Positions 1 to 10,732 of a stretch of 36,430 bases of DNA are shown piece by piece. Every line of letters starts with the position of its first letter. Position 1 is the stretch's first letter. The position numbers and the translations under genes were made by a program. The notes beneath the pieces are model-generated. The model did no database searches. It worked only from the letters and a program-made list of their open reading frames with translations, and was not told the DNA's origin. The stretch is taken from NCBI GenBank assembly GCA_002633005.1, contig NMRA01000332.1, positions 464,625-501,054 of the forward strand. The letters are read 5' to 3'. Source of the stretch: Phoronis australis. Taxonomy: Eukaryota > Phoronida > Phoronidae.

Positions 1-61
1 TATGTACAACGTCATGGGTTGAACCCAAGTCGTTCGTCATACTGTTCGGATCAGAGACAAA

Positions 62-360
62 GTGTATAGAGTGAAGAGAAAGCAAAGTACATTTAGCGTC
101 GAGAAGGTTCTTAGGTTGATCAAAAGATGTGTTTCCGGAGGTTGCTGCAACAGCAGCCAGGCGGAGAACGTCTCGGTGTTCCGAAGGACACCAAAGTTGC
201 GCAGAAGTGGCATCGCTTCGTGCGCCGAACTAAAGTGTGGGACGTCATCGTGGACCAAGCGATTCGGTCCGGGGCCACTCTGTGTTCTGCCCACTTTGCG
301 GAGGACTCGTGTTTCGACTCCAGTCACAGGAGACGTTACGATGAAGGCCTGGATCAATAA
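62..360 (+). pseudogene. THAP-type C2CH zinc-finger domain, frameshifted
   Basis: Two overlapping frames together spell a THAP domain. The first frame gives CVSGGCC-N (Cys codons from 128) followed by VSVF at about 172-181. The second frame, one base off, continues from 181 with PKD, a conserved Trp, and C-S-A-H-F at 283-297. The spacing C-x4-C-x~44-C-x2-H fits the family signature. The frames join at about 181 as if one base were missing, by real mutation or sequencing error. The usual C-terminal AVPTIF-like box is absent, and the second frame stops at 360. THAP domains bind DNA in transcription factors and P-like transposases. The start is uncertain, because the 22 residues before the first Cys are longer than usual. 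Confidence 0.45.
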
Positions 361-373
361 AGGACAATATTTA

Positions 374-640
374 TCATTCAGAAACATCAGCTGTTAATTC
401 AGGATCGTCTGTGATGACTGAGTTGACTCGCTGAGCCCGAGGCCGCTTCTCTCGCGGGAGGATCCAGTTCGTAAGGCTCAAAGTAGAAAAGTAAGCAGCC
501 GGAAGCACATTAAACTTGTTCTCGCTTCCGTGCAACCCCATTTCCTCATCCTGGCCACCATTCCCGTACGTTTCTTCATAGTATTTGTTCAATTCTTGCT
601 CATAATCGTCGTCGCTTTCAAATTCCCTGCTCTGCGCCAT
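374..640 (-). CDS. Candidate small acidic protein, 88 aa, unrecognised
   Basis: An uninterrupted ORF on the minus strand has an optimal start context (A at -3, G at +4). The N-terminal ~35 residues are rich in Asp, Glu and Tyr, and a basic patch (PREKRPRAQR) follows near residue 66. About 40 bp upstream of the ATG sits a CRE (TGACGTCA, 679-686) beside an ATGGCGGC YY1-like motif, which is reasonable promoter furniture. An ATAAAT sequence follows the stop closely. It overlaps the tail of the THAP frame antisense. I recognise no family. It may be a short single-exon gene, part of the inverted-repeat element, or chance. Confidence 0.35.
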   Translation of the reverse strand: MAQSREFESDDDYEQELNKYYEETYGNGGQDEEMGLHGSENKFNVLPAAYFSTLSLTNWILPREKRPRAQRVNSVITDDPELTADVSE

Positions 641-678
641 TGTTCAATGCTAGTCACTGATCTCTTGTGTTCAACCCA

Positions 679-696
679 TGACGTCACATGGCGGCA
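679..696. promoter_or_regulatory. CRE plus YY1-like promoter motifs
   Basis: A full palindromic CRE (TGACGTCA, 679-686) is followed by ATGGCGGC (688-695). Both are typical of CpG-type metazoan promoters close to the start site. The nearest ORF with a good start is the minus-strand one beginning at 640. Confidence 0.35.
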
Positions 697-1700
697 AATG
701 TGAAAATTGGCAAAATTGAATGAAAAATCAAAATTTCGAGCTAATTACACAAAATGAACATGGGTTTAGTTAAATTTTACGTCATACATTTAGTCTGTGG
801 CCACCGGTAATTCAAAATGTGCAAAAATCCATGGTGTGTACTGTTTAAGTTATGATTAACTCTAACACCTTTGTGTTCAACAGCCGGCTCACACGTCCGT
901 GCCACTCCTGCAAACAACTGTACCTGATGAACCAATGAACCACACATTAGTTATAACGTCATATCTCAGTCTCCAAAACGCAAAACGAACTATTGCCACG
1001 TATTACAAGCCAAGCTTTACACTCCCTATGTCAAAAATTGCATATCATAATTCTTGCTGGGTGGGCTTTCCCCACAGTTGCCGAGTAATTCGCTAAAAGC
1101 GTAGGTCACGCTTGCCCGTTTAGCATACATTTGAAAGGAGTTTTTAAATTTTCCTCCCAAGTTTTTATGGTCGTAGAGGGTTATAGAGCATTATTTGGCT
1201 TCGGAGAATGGGATGGGAAAGTCGTTTTTTAACATCTGTTAATAGGCCCGAAACCGGGTTTGGTTAACAATCTGTTGTTGCCTTGCAAACCATCAATTTT
1301 CTTAGCCACAAATTTCCCTCATTTCCAATGTCGACGTCGATTTTCCGCCACAAATTCTATCATTGAGCTGTTAAATGGGTTTTTGTATGTTTAATCGGCA
1401 ATTATTGGAAGGTGTTGCACCCCGTCAATACCGTAACTTTCGCCATCGGGCGTGAAAAGAGGCACCGCAACAGCTCTTTGTGTACGGCTCGGTGACTGCA
1501 TATGCTTAGGGTCACGTTAGCTAATATGCTCAAACCTTAGTGATTTGAGAAAGACATCAAGTTACGCCTTCAAAATTTAACTAGTTTTGTTCTACCGTTA
1601 CAGTTGCCGGGGGATAAAGTAACGAATACTATTTTGATGTGTAGATCTCGTTTCGCACGGGATAGAGCGATAACTAAAATGAGATTTAATACCGACTCAC
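697..1700. other. No recognisable gene; presumed 3' side or intron of the coiled-coil gene
   Basis: The only ORF over 60 codons (899-1096, plus) lacks domain character. Downstream exons of the secreted coiled-coil gene would lie here on the minus strand. I could not identify an acceptor followed by a convincing continuation such as a C1q, fibrinogen or collagen domain. Confidence 0.5.
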
Positions 1701-1953
1701 CTTTATTTCCTGCCGTGCTTGTCACCTTTGTTTGAAGTGATAACAACATCGAAAAGACATTTTGTATCGTTAGTTTTTGCAGGTTTAGTTCACTTTCCAG
1801 CTTGGAGAGTTGCGCTTTCGTGTTACTATCCATTCCGGAAACGGTGTTTTGTAGAGCATTCACTTGTTTCTCGAGCTTTAACACCTTTTCTACCATTGGG
1901 TCTGCCAGACCACTGGAAGTTAGGGCTAAAATACATAGTGACAAAACTAACAT
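1701..1953 (-). CDS. First coding exon of a secreted coiled-coil protein (partial)
   Basis: The ATG at 1953 opens a frame with a clear signal peptide: a short hydrophobic leader, LVLSLCILAL, then a small-residue cleavage region TSSGLA near residue 17. Residues ~20-75 show heptad-like Leu/Val/Ile spacing (KVLKLEKQVNALQ, then LSKLESELNLQKLTIQ), which predicts an oligomerising coiled coil. A consensus donor GTGAGT at 1700-1695 cuts the frame after GNK in phase 1, so the apparent extension to 1570 is intron read-through. Many invertebrate C1q-domain, fibrinogen-related and lectin proteins begin this way, with the recognition domain on later exons. No such exon is visible down to base 1. The first exon is fairly sure; the family is not. 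Confidence 0.6.
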
Positions 1954-3253
1954 TTTTACACCAAACGCGACCAGCAGCCTGTGAAATCAACGAGTCTTTA
2001 GGTTACTGTTGTGGAGGCACGTTTGATAAGGACAGGTGTAAGATGTCCCATGTGTATGTTTATCTCACCTGGGCTGAGTTCCGAAAAGCATGTTTCTTGT
2101 GAGAAAAGAGAGTCCACGCAAGTCTGTGAGATATTGCCATGCTTTTGAAGTGCAACACATGATCACCCTATAGCTATACTCGCGAGTGTCTTGTGTCCAC
2201 TGAACGCGTACCTGTACATCGCATGACAGCGTTTTCCCGTTCAGTGACTTTACCAGACGTTGGGGGTTCTGAGCGTGTGATAACATGTAGCCTCTTTGTT
2301 AACTACCGAGCACACTCTTTTGTGTGTTACGACAACAAGCAGGCAAATTGTCTACTACTCTAATTACAGACTACGTGTGAACACAGTCAAACTCAGAGTG
2401 AATTGGTGTATTCGTAAAGAATAGATTGTCATAACAATTTACTTCGATTGCAGTTGTGCGATTTGTGGCGATTCAAAAACTAAACATGATCACCATTTGA
2501 CAAATATTTCAGAAATGTTACGTTCAAATATGTTTTAACTTAACTTTTATTTTTAACAACACAACCCAGTCAGGGTAGATATGATCTTACTGGAGATCAG
2601 AGCAATTATCGAACAAAAGAGAGCTGGCCCACCATGCCAGAATGGAGTTAATCAGTCGTGTAAGATATTGTCTACAGGGGTGATCTTCCCAACTTGTTGT
2701 TGGGCTATAGAAACGAACAAGTTGGGAGCAACGGGAAAATCCGTAATGTCAGAGCCCGAGACTGATGATCGATATCGAACTCAATGAAGGGATTCGTTAT
2801 TCTGAGCTGGAATTTACAATGGTTTGTGCATATCAGTTTACAATTCAAGTTCGAACTCGATGACCCCTAGATTTGAAACAAAAACTTGAGTACTAACACG
2901 TAGTTTCGAGTTCAGTCGGACTATAGAATTACTATACAATTATCCACGTAAGCCACTATGCTCGGGTACATGAGCCACTATGTACTCGAGCATACTGAGA
3001 CAAATAGACACTCGTGACAACGCACAAAAGTAGAATAGAAAATGCCTGAAATAATTTCAAATTCGAATTCGAGTAAAAAGATCATAAATGCCATCCAAAT
3101 GAAAAAATCTGTTTGGTCAAAGATATTTGAATATACAAGAAATGGCATTACGGCAAAATTTCGCTGTCTATATTGCTTTTGGGACACTCCATTACATATA
3201 ACGTAGGTACTGAAATGAATACATTATAGTTCGAACGGTTGCAACCCTTTGTT
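1954..3253. other. Intergenic or upstream sequence without a recognised feature
   Basis: Short ORFs (e.g. 2065-2286 minus, 2581-2787 plus) have no signal peptide, repeat, domain or matching splice pattern that I can see. The part nearest 1954 should hold the promoter of the coiled-coil exon, but no clear TATA box stands out. Confidence 0.5.
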
Positions 3254-3560
3254 TACACAAATATCGTTAAAAACACTACGATTAGACTTTTTGTTTGCAA
3301 GCTTGATACTGTTACGCTCATAATTTCGGAACAGTCTACTTTCTTCGGGTGTGCAGATATGTAGTAAAACACTGAGAGTCACAACAAACGAACAAACAAG
3401 TTAAAGCACTAGCTAATTTGTTTGTTTATTTGTTATGTCTCTCGGTATTTTACTACATACCTGCACACCCGAAGAAAGTAGACTGTTCTGAAATTATGAG
3501 CGTAACTGTATCAACCTTGCAAACAAAAAGTCTAGTCGTGTTTTTAACTATGTTTGTGTA
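3254..3560. repeat. Large near-perfect foldback (hairpin) element, ~307 bp
   Basis: The left arm (3254-3402) and right arm (3415-3560) are reverse complements over ~147 bp with few mismatches. For example, gtctactttcttcggg in the left arm pairs with cccgaagaaagtagac in the right arm. The 12-base centre itself starts to pair (agc/gct). It looks like a foldback or MITE-type element, or a recent inverted duplication. A transcript would form a long double-stranded RNA hairpin. I found no clear target-site duplication and no coding content. Confidence 0.85.
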
Positions 3561-4200
3561 CATGAATATATTCAGAACGTTTCGTCGTTAGAGTTGTTGA
3601 AATTTGTGCCGTTGAAGTCGGATGGATTGTCTCAATAATGAAGAAACTAAGTTTCATGAATTGTACATTTAATTTGGTGGCCAAATAAACTTTTTGGTAA
3701 TTTTTCGTAAGTCTATGATGGGAAAAGGGTACCTAGCAATGTCACAGAGAAAAGGCTCGCTGGTTTTGGAGAATTTTGTAGAGACTCAATACTTTTAGAT
3801 GTTCGGTCAGATGGGTCCTATGAGTATAGGCTAACTTGGTTTTGTCAGCAAGGCGCAAGCACGTGGGTTTAGGCAAATGACCAAGTAATGTTACCGGCGA
3901 CAAGTCAGCATGTTTGGATGAGCCTCACCAAACAAGTTCAAACATCACGCCCTCAGAGATCGCCAGATACAACACTTTGCTAGCCCGAGTAGAGCTGAAC
4001 TGAAAGCGATGGTGGCAAGTAGCCGACTGTTTATAGCTCTGCACGCATCGCAAATTTAGCAGCAAAATATCGGTAACTGAAGAACGCCAATTTTCCAACA
4101 CCAGCGTAAATAATTTAGTTTACTCAAGGGAGAGTAAGAATTTTGTAATGAGGCATCATTAATTTTGGCGGCGAAAGGCCCGATGAATTATTTACGCGAC
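3561..4200. other. No recognised feature
   Basis: Mixed-composition sequence without a supported ORF, RNA gene or repeat. Confidence 0.5.
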
Positions 4201-4221
4201 AGAAGCCGGAGGAAGTGAAAT

Positions 4222-4283
4222 TAATCCGACGGAGTGACGTCACCCAGGCCATTAAGCCGACGAACTGACGTCACCAAGGCCAG
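4222..4283. promoter_or_regulatory. Tandem 31-bp repeat carrying two CRE sites
   Basis: Two copies of a 31-bp unit (from 4222 and 4253) each contain TGACGTCAC, at 4235-4242 and 4266-4273. The surrounding ~4190-4440 is richer in G, C and CpG than its neighbours. Paired CREs in a CpG-rich patch suggest a promoter or enhancer, but no first exon could be attached on either strand. Confidence 0.4.
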
Positions 4284-4451
4284 TACGAAACTGGCCACCC
4301 TCCCTCCGCGTCTGCAAGAAAAAAATAGAACACCTCTAATCCAAATAGGGGGCCGGTGCAATACCTGGGACCAAGGCGGTGCCTAAACGGGCGCAACGAA
4401 GGTCTGTAGTGGAGCGGGGAAGACGGAGTTTGTGCAAGCGATGCATTTTAT

Positions 4452-4497
4452 ATAATAGATAGATAGAAGATAGATAGATAGAACATAGATAGAAGAT
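4452..4497. repeat. GATA-type microsatellite
   Basis: An imperfect run of the tetranucleotide gata, interrupted by gaa and aca variants, follows tataata. Confidence 0.85.
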
Positions 4498-4499
4498 GA

Positions 4500-7400
4500 T
4501 AAAGGCTATTTCCCAAACGATCGTCGGTTATAAATAAGTTTCGTAAGTGTTTTCGTCATTTTGTTTTTTATACTCCAGTCTACTTAATTTGGTTTGTTTC
4601 CTGTGGGATTGCTATCTTTTGATTTTGGAGCTTGAAGTGCCAAAACCGTGTCAGATTTTGATCGTCTGGGAAACAGAAGTCAGCTCTGGCCCACTGACCC
4701 ACCTCATCTATTTGCTTGAATTTTCTCATGCACTTTGAGGTTGATCGTCCTCAGCGAGAACAGCAACAACACAGAAATTATCAGCACCGCGTAATCGAAC
4801 GAAATATTTGAAGTTGGTAACACGGTCGAGGCGGTCGAGGAGTGACTCCGGCCTTGAGCTCAGCGAATTTCTGGCAGACAACGGTGGTAACTTCAAGAAG
4901 TCTATCCCACCCACTCAAGCGTTTTCTGGCCTTAAGAATTATGTCCTTTTAACACCAGGACATGGTTAATAGCAGTGTTTTAACAATGGACATAAAGACT
5001 CAAATAACAACCCGTTTAAGACATCTCCTATTGTACGCAAGGATAGTCACCTGTGCCTATAGGTGAAACACTTTAATTAGAAAAAAATGTTTAAAAATGC
5101 ATTATTTCGGATAGACGTACAAGGGTCTAAATACGCTTACAGTTATGTGCGGTGGTAACAAAATAAAAATATTTGTAAGATGAAAATTCTTGCAGCTTAC
5201 GACGTGTCGTGACTCACAACTATGGCCATTGCGTTGACGTGTTGCCATGGTAACTATACTAAATTGATCAAAATGCTTTATTCCAGTAGTTCATTATTGA
5301 TAAACACAAACGCTGGGAAGCATAAGCACGACAACTGCAGCCATCCCGTTTGTTTTTAACCCACACCATTTCCAATTTTTAGTTTTAGTTGCAGACGAGA
5401 ATAATCCTTTTCGTAACCTACTCGGAAGCTCCATTTGCCAATGGCTGCTTTGACAGAGCATCAATCCCGACAAAATAATGAAATCGAAATAAGTGATAAC
5501 CTTGTGTGTAGAAACAAAATTAACAAAAGGTTATACAGAAGGAAACTGAAAATCTTATATTCAAGTGTCATGCCACGGTTTATCTTTTAGAAAAGCGCAA
5601 TCATCTGATTAACATGACCTTTCGTAGATATCAATCTTAGCCTTTGTAAATTTACAGTAGAAACAAACAACCTAAAATTTCATGTTAATCTAATTATTAC
5701 GAATATCTTTGTAATATTTTCCTAAATTGCCCACCTAACTTTCCCCTGGCGATGTAGTGGCCCTATCAGTAACAGCCTGCGTAAAACATTTTACGACTCA
5801 TATCTCCACCCAAATAGTTATTACAAAATTAGATAAATCTGAACAAATATCACATGCCCATCAAAGCCTTTATCTTCAGGTCATAAATCGCGCTCAAGTC
5901 AATCCTGACTGTTATATTTTCAATCCGACTGAAGCCATCGTAAGTGCTCTGGCACGCAGCACGACCGACCGACAGACCGAGTCCACGTTGTAGTTGTCAC
6001 GACATCACTGGGCCTAACCGTTAATAACTATACAGCTGGTTGAAAGGACAGAGGCCATAATATTGGCTGTCAAACGGAGTTGGTTCTCAGCGTGGCTCAG
6101 TTTATAACGACTGGCTAATAACCGAATAGGCTATATAGACGACCGCAACCAGTGGCTGTAGACAAACGGTGTTTTGTGGTACGTACAGGTAAATTGTCTC
6201 ACACGTAGCAATTGATTTATACTAGAGACTGGATAAGAGGTCGCATAGACACATTGCACACTGTAGGTGTATACTGGCTGTGTCGATTGAAAATTGTTTA
6301 TGCCTCTCCGTGTCCGTGTCCCATCCGTGTGTTCAACTCTCACATAGTATTTTTACAGTCTAGCTGGTTATAAGGCGACTACTGAAAACATTGACAGTTT
6401 CCTTCATTCGGTACCAGCTAGTTGCCTCAGTCTTGCACGGGGCGAATGAACCACACGGCGTTCGTGCCTTGGGTATTTACATAGGCTACAGCAGACTGGA
6501 AAAGGAGCTTTTCCTCAGTGATCGGCAAAGTACGACCATTTCCATGACTCTATCCGCAGTCAACGCTCACGTTGTATAGCTACAGTATTCAGGTAGGGAT
6601 TGAAATACTGCCAAAACCTGACAGGTTTCATTCGGATCCCGCTTTTAGTGAACGACATTAAGTACTTAAAACGTAATTCACACGTACAAGGAGCTATTCA
6701 TGAATCAAGCAAACGACGCTCCTAGTTACGTCAAAAGCCGAGTCTGAACTAAAAAGCAGGAATCGTCGTGAACCGTGTACGTACAAAGGGGCGTTCGACT
6801 TCAGATTTTCTCACTGAATATCTCTGTTCCTGACTTTGTGCACAAGTAAATTAACCATAACTTATATTATTTCATCCGTCAGCATCCACTGCGTCTCGTG
6901 ATTGATAGAACCATGCATCCATAAAGCAGAATTTGATGTATTTAAATTATTCGTCACTTTTTGCACGGTCTGTAATTTGTAAAAGGCCTCAGTTGTTGCT
7001 ATCACTGTAGCCATGTGTTAATACGTGAGTGAAAACCTCGGTCTAAGATCTTTCATGATTTCCTTGAAGAGTTCTGATCAATCGATAACCTATCGATTTG
7101 TGGAACTATAATTTTACTGCACTTACGTGTGTATAGATTTCATCTTCGAGACTGGCCAAATTTTAATTGTAAGGGGAATGTGCTAATCGAAGGTTCGCAA
7201 ATCCACGGCACATTAGTGTTATTTCTCATACATCTCAATAGCGGAAAGGTAGCTAGGCTTTAGGCAAACATGTCACCTTGGCGATGAGCTCCAGTATAAT
7301 GAAACCGCGACACTGTTTCTGCAGTCAAGGTGTGAATGTATTCTGTGATTCATTGTGTACTATCTGCAAACACTGCCTAAGTGTCAACATGAATGTACCA

Positions 7401-8490
7401 ACGTAGACTTGCAGACACACTTGTAATTGCATACGCCATTGTAAATAAATAAACGCCAAACTTGAATAGTGGAACGTGTGGCTAGATGTTGTGCGCGGCT
7501 GTTTGTAGTTAATCACATACTTTAATTTCCGCGTTTAGCATTTTATTCACCGTTCGCTAGCTGCCTGCGCGGGTGAAGCACTCCGCTGTTCTTGACAGGG
7601 ACAGTGTGCACCCGAGAAATTCTGGATATTAGAAGATATTAATTAAACAATTTATTCAAAGTACGCTGGAAGTTTTTGACCTAGCTAAAACCCGTAACTG
7701 AAAGTAATAAACCTGAACCCTGTTGGCTGAAAAATAATCTGTTCGCAACCTTTGAAACATTTCGTAGGCAATGAATTCAGAACGCTATTCTTAACCTGAA
7801 AAATTATAACCCATCGCGGTGCGACAAAAGTGCGTCAAACACCACATGTGTTGAAAGTCGCGGAGGCGGCTCTCGAACAATAACGCCAAGACAAACCCAG
7901 GCACTGGATGCAGGCCCGTAATCAGCATAGCGCGGCGGGGATGGTTCCAATTTCTAGTAGAGCGGACTTTTAATTTTTTGCAAACGTCGACACTGTAGAG
8001 TTTTCGGTAAGGGCTTTGACGCAGACGTGGGGAGGGAAATCTGTATACACCGCAACGACGACTCTCAGCTCTATGTTCCCAAGATCAGACGGAGTTCGTA
8101 AAATCATGCAGGATGCCGTGACGGTTGCTCGCAAACTACGGGACACAGATGTAATGTGGTCCAGAAAGAGAACGTTCTCGCGTTATCCCCTGCCAACCTT
8201 TCAAACTGTGATTGCACCTCATTACAAACTCGGACGGATATTTTTTATCAGAGAATGACTTGAATTTTTGATCTGGTTGTATTTTGCGTATTATTTGCTT
8301 ACATCGCTGGTAATGAAAATTAAGTCCACTGTTCCAAAGGTTCACTACTCTAAAGGTTCAGTATTCAGAAAGTTCTTTACTCCGAAAAGATCTAACATTT
8401 CGGACTTCGTGGTTTTTAATATGAATTAGCAATATTGATGAATCATCAACCACGTTACATTCATCAAATCCATGTCAAAGTCGCACCATT
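4500..8490. other. Long stretch with no recognised gene
   Basis: ORFs of 60-80 codons occur on both strands (4547-4738, 4726-4914, 5757-5993, 6131-6343, 6391-6579, 7325-7516, 8016-8258). None shows a recognisable domain, membrane segment or exon chain. No tandem array or long inverted repeat was noticed. It is best treated as intergenic, with the caveat that divergent single exons cannot be excluded by eye. Confidence 0.45.
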
Positions 8491-8493
8491 TCA

Positions 8494-8660
8494 CAGGGTG
8501 ACTGAGCTGTTTAGGGCAGCTGCGTCTCAACCTCACCCACCGGAACCACGCGCATGGCCGGGTCGAAACTAAATGTAGTTAGTAGGTTATTCTGACCCTG
8601 CCTGTCTNGCTGCAACAAATTTGTTGTTGTTGTCCACCTATATATATTCCATCTTTAACG
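8494..8660 (+). mobile_element. tRNA-derived SINE-like element (Leu/Ser-type head)
   Basis: From ~8494 the sequence follows the layout of a long-variable-arm tRNA. It has a D-arm-like gggtgactgagctgttta, an anticodon-arm-like agctgcgtctc, then a B-box-like gggtcgaaact near 8560. A tRNA-unrelated body and a gtt-rich run (cttgttgttgttg-like) follow. The best resemblance is to tRNA-Leu, with too many mismatches for a functional tRNA. A single N (8608) lies inside the body. Internal polymerase III boxes plus a non-tRNA tail are the usual SINE design; the right border is uncertain. Confidence 0.5.
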
Positions 8661-8814
8661 GATAAGTTAGGGCTGGACTTTTTCCATGAGGGAGGATTTC
8701 TACCGCGGCTCCCCCTAGTGTGGGTCGCAGGTCATACCCTAAAGCTCTGAGAGGGTGCATTTTCATTCCACTTCGTCATCAACAGTTGTAGGAGATCACA
8801 TGATCACCACGGCA

Positions 8815-8960
8815 TTGAAAAAAGTGGGGGGCCGTGTTGTACCGCCCATAGACTGGCCATGGGCGGCACACCATAGGGGGCTGGGAGGCTATAGCCCTCA
8901 CTTTTTTCGGTGCTGCGAAAGCCCTCCAGCCCCGGCCCTACGGTGCGCCGCCCATGAATC
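8815..8960. repeat. Hairpin repeat family B, copy 1
   Basis: Contains gggcggcacaccataggggg and its near-palindromic partner ending in ggtgcgccgcccatgaat, with an inverted arm (aaaaaagtgggggg, accgcccatag) to the left. The same words recur at 26283-26408, so this is a dispersed palindromic repeat. ORFs over it on both strands are artefacts of the repeat. Confidence 0.65.
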
Positions 8961-9164
8961 AGAGGGAGTAGACAGATGTCCCGACTCGAATTTTCCAGGT
9001 AAGAAGTCGTGTACACGCAAGCCGAGCAGGGCATAATTGATACACCCTGGACACCCTAGTATTTGTGTGGAATGAATTGGGAGAGCAAAAGTGATAACTG
9101 GTTCGTGTAAGGTTAAAAGAACAACTGATTTTATTTGCACGGAAACTACAATATAATAATACAG

Positions 9165-9270
9165 TCATGCAGCCACGTGTAGTAATCACGTGGTACGAGT
9201 AGGAGGAGTTAAACTAATCATGCAGCCACGTGTAGTAATCACGTGGTACGAGTAGGAGGAGTTAAACTAA
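9165..9270. repeat. Exact tandem duplication of a 53-bp unit with E-box hairpin
   Basis: Units 9165-9217 and 9218-9270 are identical. Each holds ccacgtg-tagtaat-cacgtgg, a 7-bp perfect inverted repeat of CACGTG E-boxes, giving four E-boxes in 106 bp. The perfect identity suggests a recent duplication or an assembly error. Confidence 0.9.
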
Positions 9271-9515
9271 CCAATAGTGTTAAACATGTAGGTGGGCCCA
9301 AATAAGGCACAATTCTCAGAACAGATAAAATCATCAAGAAGTCATTCTTGACAGTATTCATTGTGGTAAGGAAGGATCGATTTCATGGCCATATTCTCTA
9401 CGAAGAGACGCCTTTGTCGATTTTATTCCTTACAAAAGGAATCACCTCAGTAGTTACAGAAACAAAAGGTGTCGGGCGACAATCATGGAAGGCCTCTATA
9501 AATGCGCCCAAACGT

Positions 9516-9654
9516 TTCGCTGCATCCACTTTGCACATGTAGTGGCCAAGTACTCCTGGAAATAGAGTAGGTCTATGGTTGCGCTTCGCTGCATCCACTT
9601 TGCACATGTCAGTGGCCAAGTACTCCTGGAAATAGAGTAGGTCTATGGTTGCGC
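9516..9654. repeat. Tandem duplication of a ~70-bp unit
   Basis: Copies 9516-9584 and 9585-9654 differ by one inserted c (acatgtagtgg versus acatgtcagtgg). No coding role is apparent; an ORF reading across the repeat on the minus strand is likely fortuitous. Confidence 0.9.
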
Positions 9655-10600
9655 AGTAACGTGTCTTTAGGAAACGAACAAGTGCCTTCAAAGGATACGT
9701 ATATAGAAGTCTGAGTATTGATAATTACCAGGTAAAGCCTGATGAAATATTCACGTGCGGATGAGATTAATTTAAAACAGCATTCCGCTTTCATTTACTG
9801 AGTAAACACGAAATCAGCCAAGATACCAATTAATGCTGAAAGATTGTTTTAAATTTTTTTGCCATGATTGCCAATGAGCGTTTCATTTCTTGCGAGAAAT
9901 TGAAGCCTCGCAAACTTACGCGAGTCAAAAGGGAGCATCTAACGAATGTGCTCGAGAGTTTATTACCCCACGCTAGCAAATTTGCGGCCACTAAGTGACT
10001 GATCGCTGAGGCTGGAGTGTTGAATGTGCGGAGCTTTCTATGATTGAAGATTTTTCGCCGCCGCTTGCGGTGTACAGATCACTAAGCCCTGAAAGGCGAC
10101 AATCGGTCATGGCCGACAAAACGTATTTTGGGGGTTATTTTCAGTAGAGGAGAATAGTCACCTTCTGGAAATTATCAGCCTTGACTAGAGATTTGTAACA
10201 GCAAAATGTGTTCTATTTTTGCTATTTTACTGAAAATCGCCGATTCCTAACAAGGTTTGCACAAAGTTAACTGAAGTCGAGTGACTAACACAGGGCCCAG
10301 TTGCATAAAAGTTATACGCTGCACAACAACGATGACGTCGCATTATCGTCGAAAGAGGGTTTGCTGAATAAGTCACGGACGTCGACTCAAATCACAATGC
10401 GACATTTTTGTAACGGAAATAAAATCTTGTCACGGTAATTAAAAAGTATTTTTGAGATCGATTTTATGACAGGAAAGCTCTAATTTTTTTCCGTTTTCAT
10501 CCATATAAACTGGGTGAAAAGCAGTTATAAAATGAGGCCACAAAATCCGTTGTTTTTTATTACAAATTGCCAATTCTCGTCGTTGTCTGTCAGTCATTCG
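9655..10600. other. No recognised feature
   Basis: No ORF with protein-like character, RNA gene or repeat was recognised in this stretch. Confidence 0.45.
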
Positions 10601-10732
10601 CTGAAATAAAGGCCAGATTAAACTTTTTTGTGGAGTGTTTCTCTGAGGCGTACGTTTTTGTCTACTTCGCCAAATCGGGGGGCTTGTTCGAGCACCCCCC
10701 TCGTGCATGGGTGCGCGCAAACAAACACAAAA

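Larger units (their letters stand above)
9..684. mobile_element. Region bounded by 21-bp terminal inverted repeats, enclosing a THAP-like ORF
   Basis: Positions 9-29 (starting acgtcatgggttgaac) and 664-684 (ending gttcaacccatgacgt) are reverse complements at 20 of 21 positions. Between them lie a frameshifted THAP-domain reading frame (plus) and an 88-codon ORF (minus). THAP domains are the DNA-binding part of P-element-type transposases, so a P-like remnant is one reading. No target-site duplication is seen (flanks tatgtaca and cacatggc). The right repeat contains a canonical CRE, TGACGTCA at 679-686, so the repeat could instead be promoter sequence shared by chance. The transposon reading is inference. 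Confidence 0.35.

Noticed and set aside
8898-9189. Overlapping minus ORFs of 76-80 codons near 9000
   Set aside because: They cross family B repeat sequence and the 53-bp doublet, and show no protein-like pattern.
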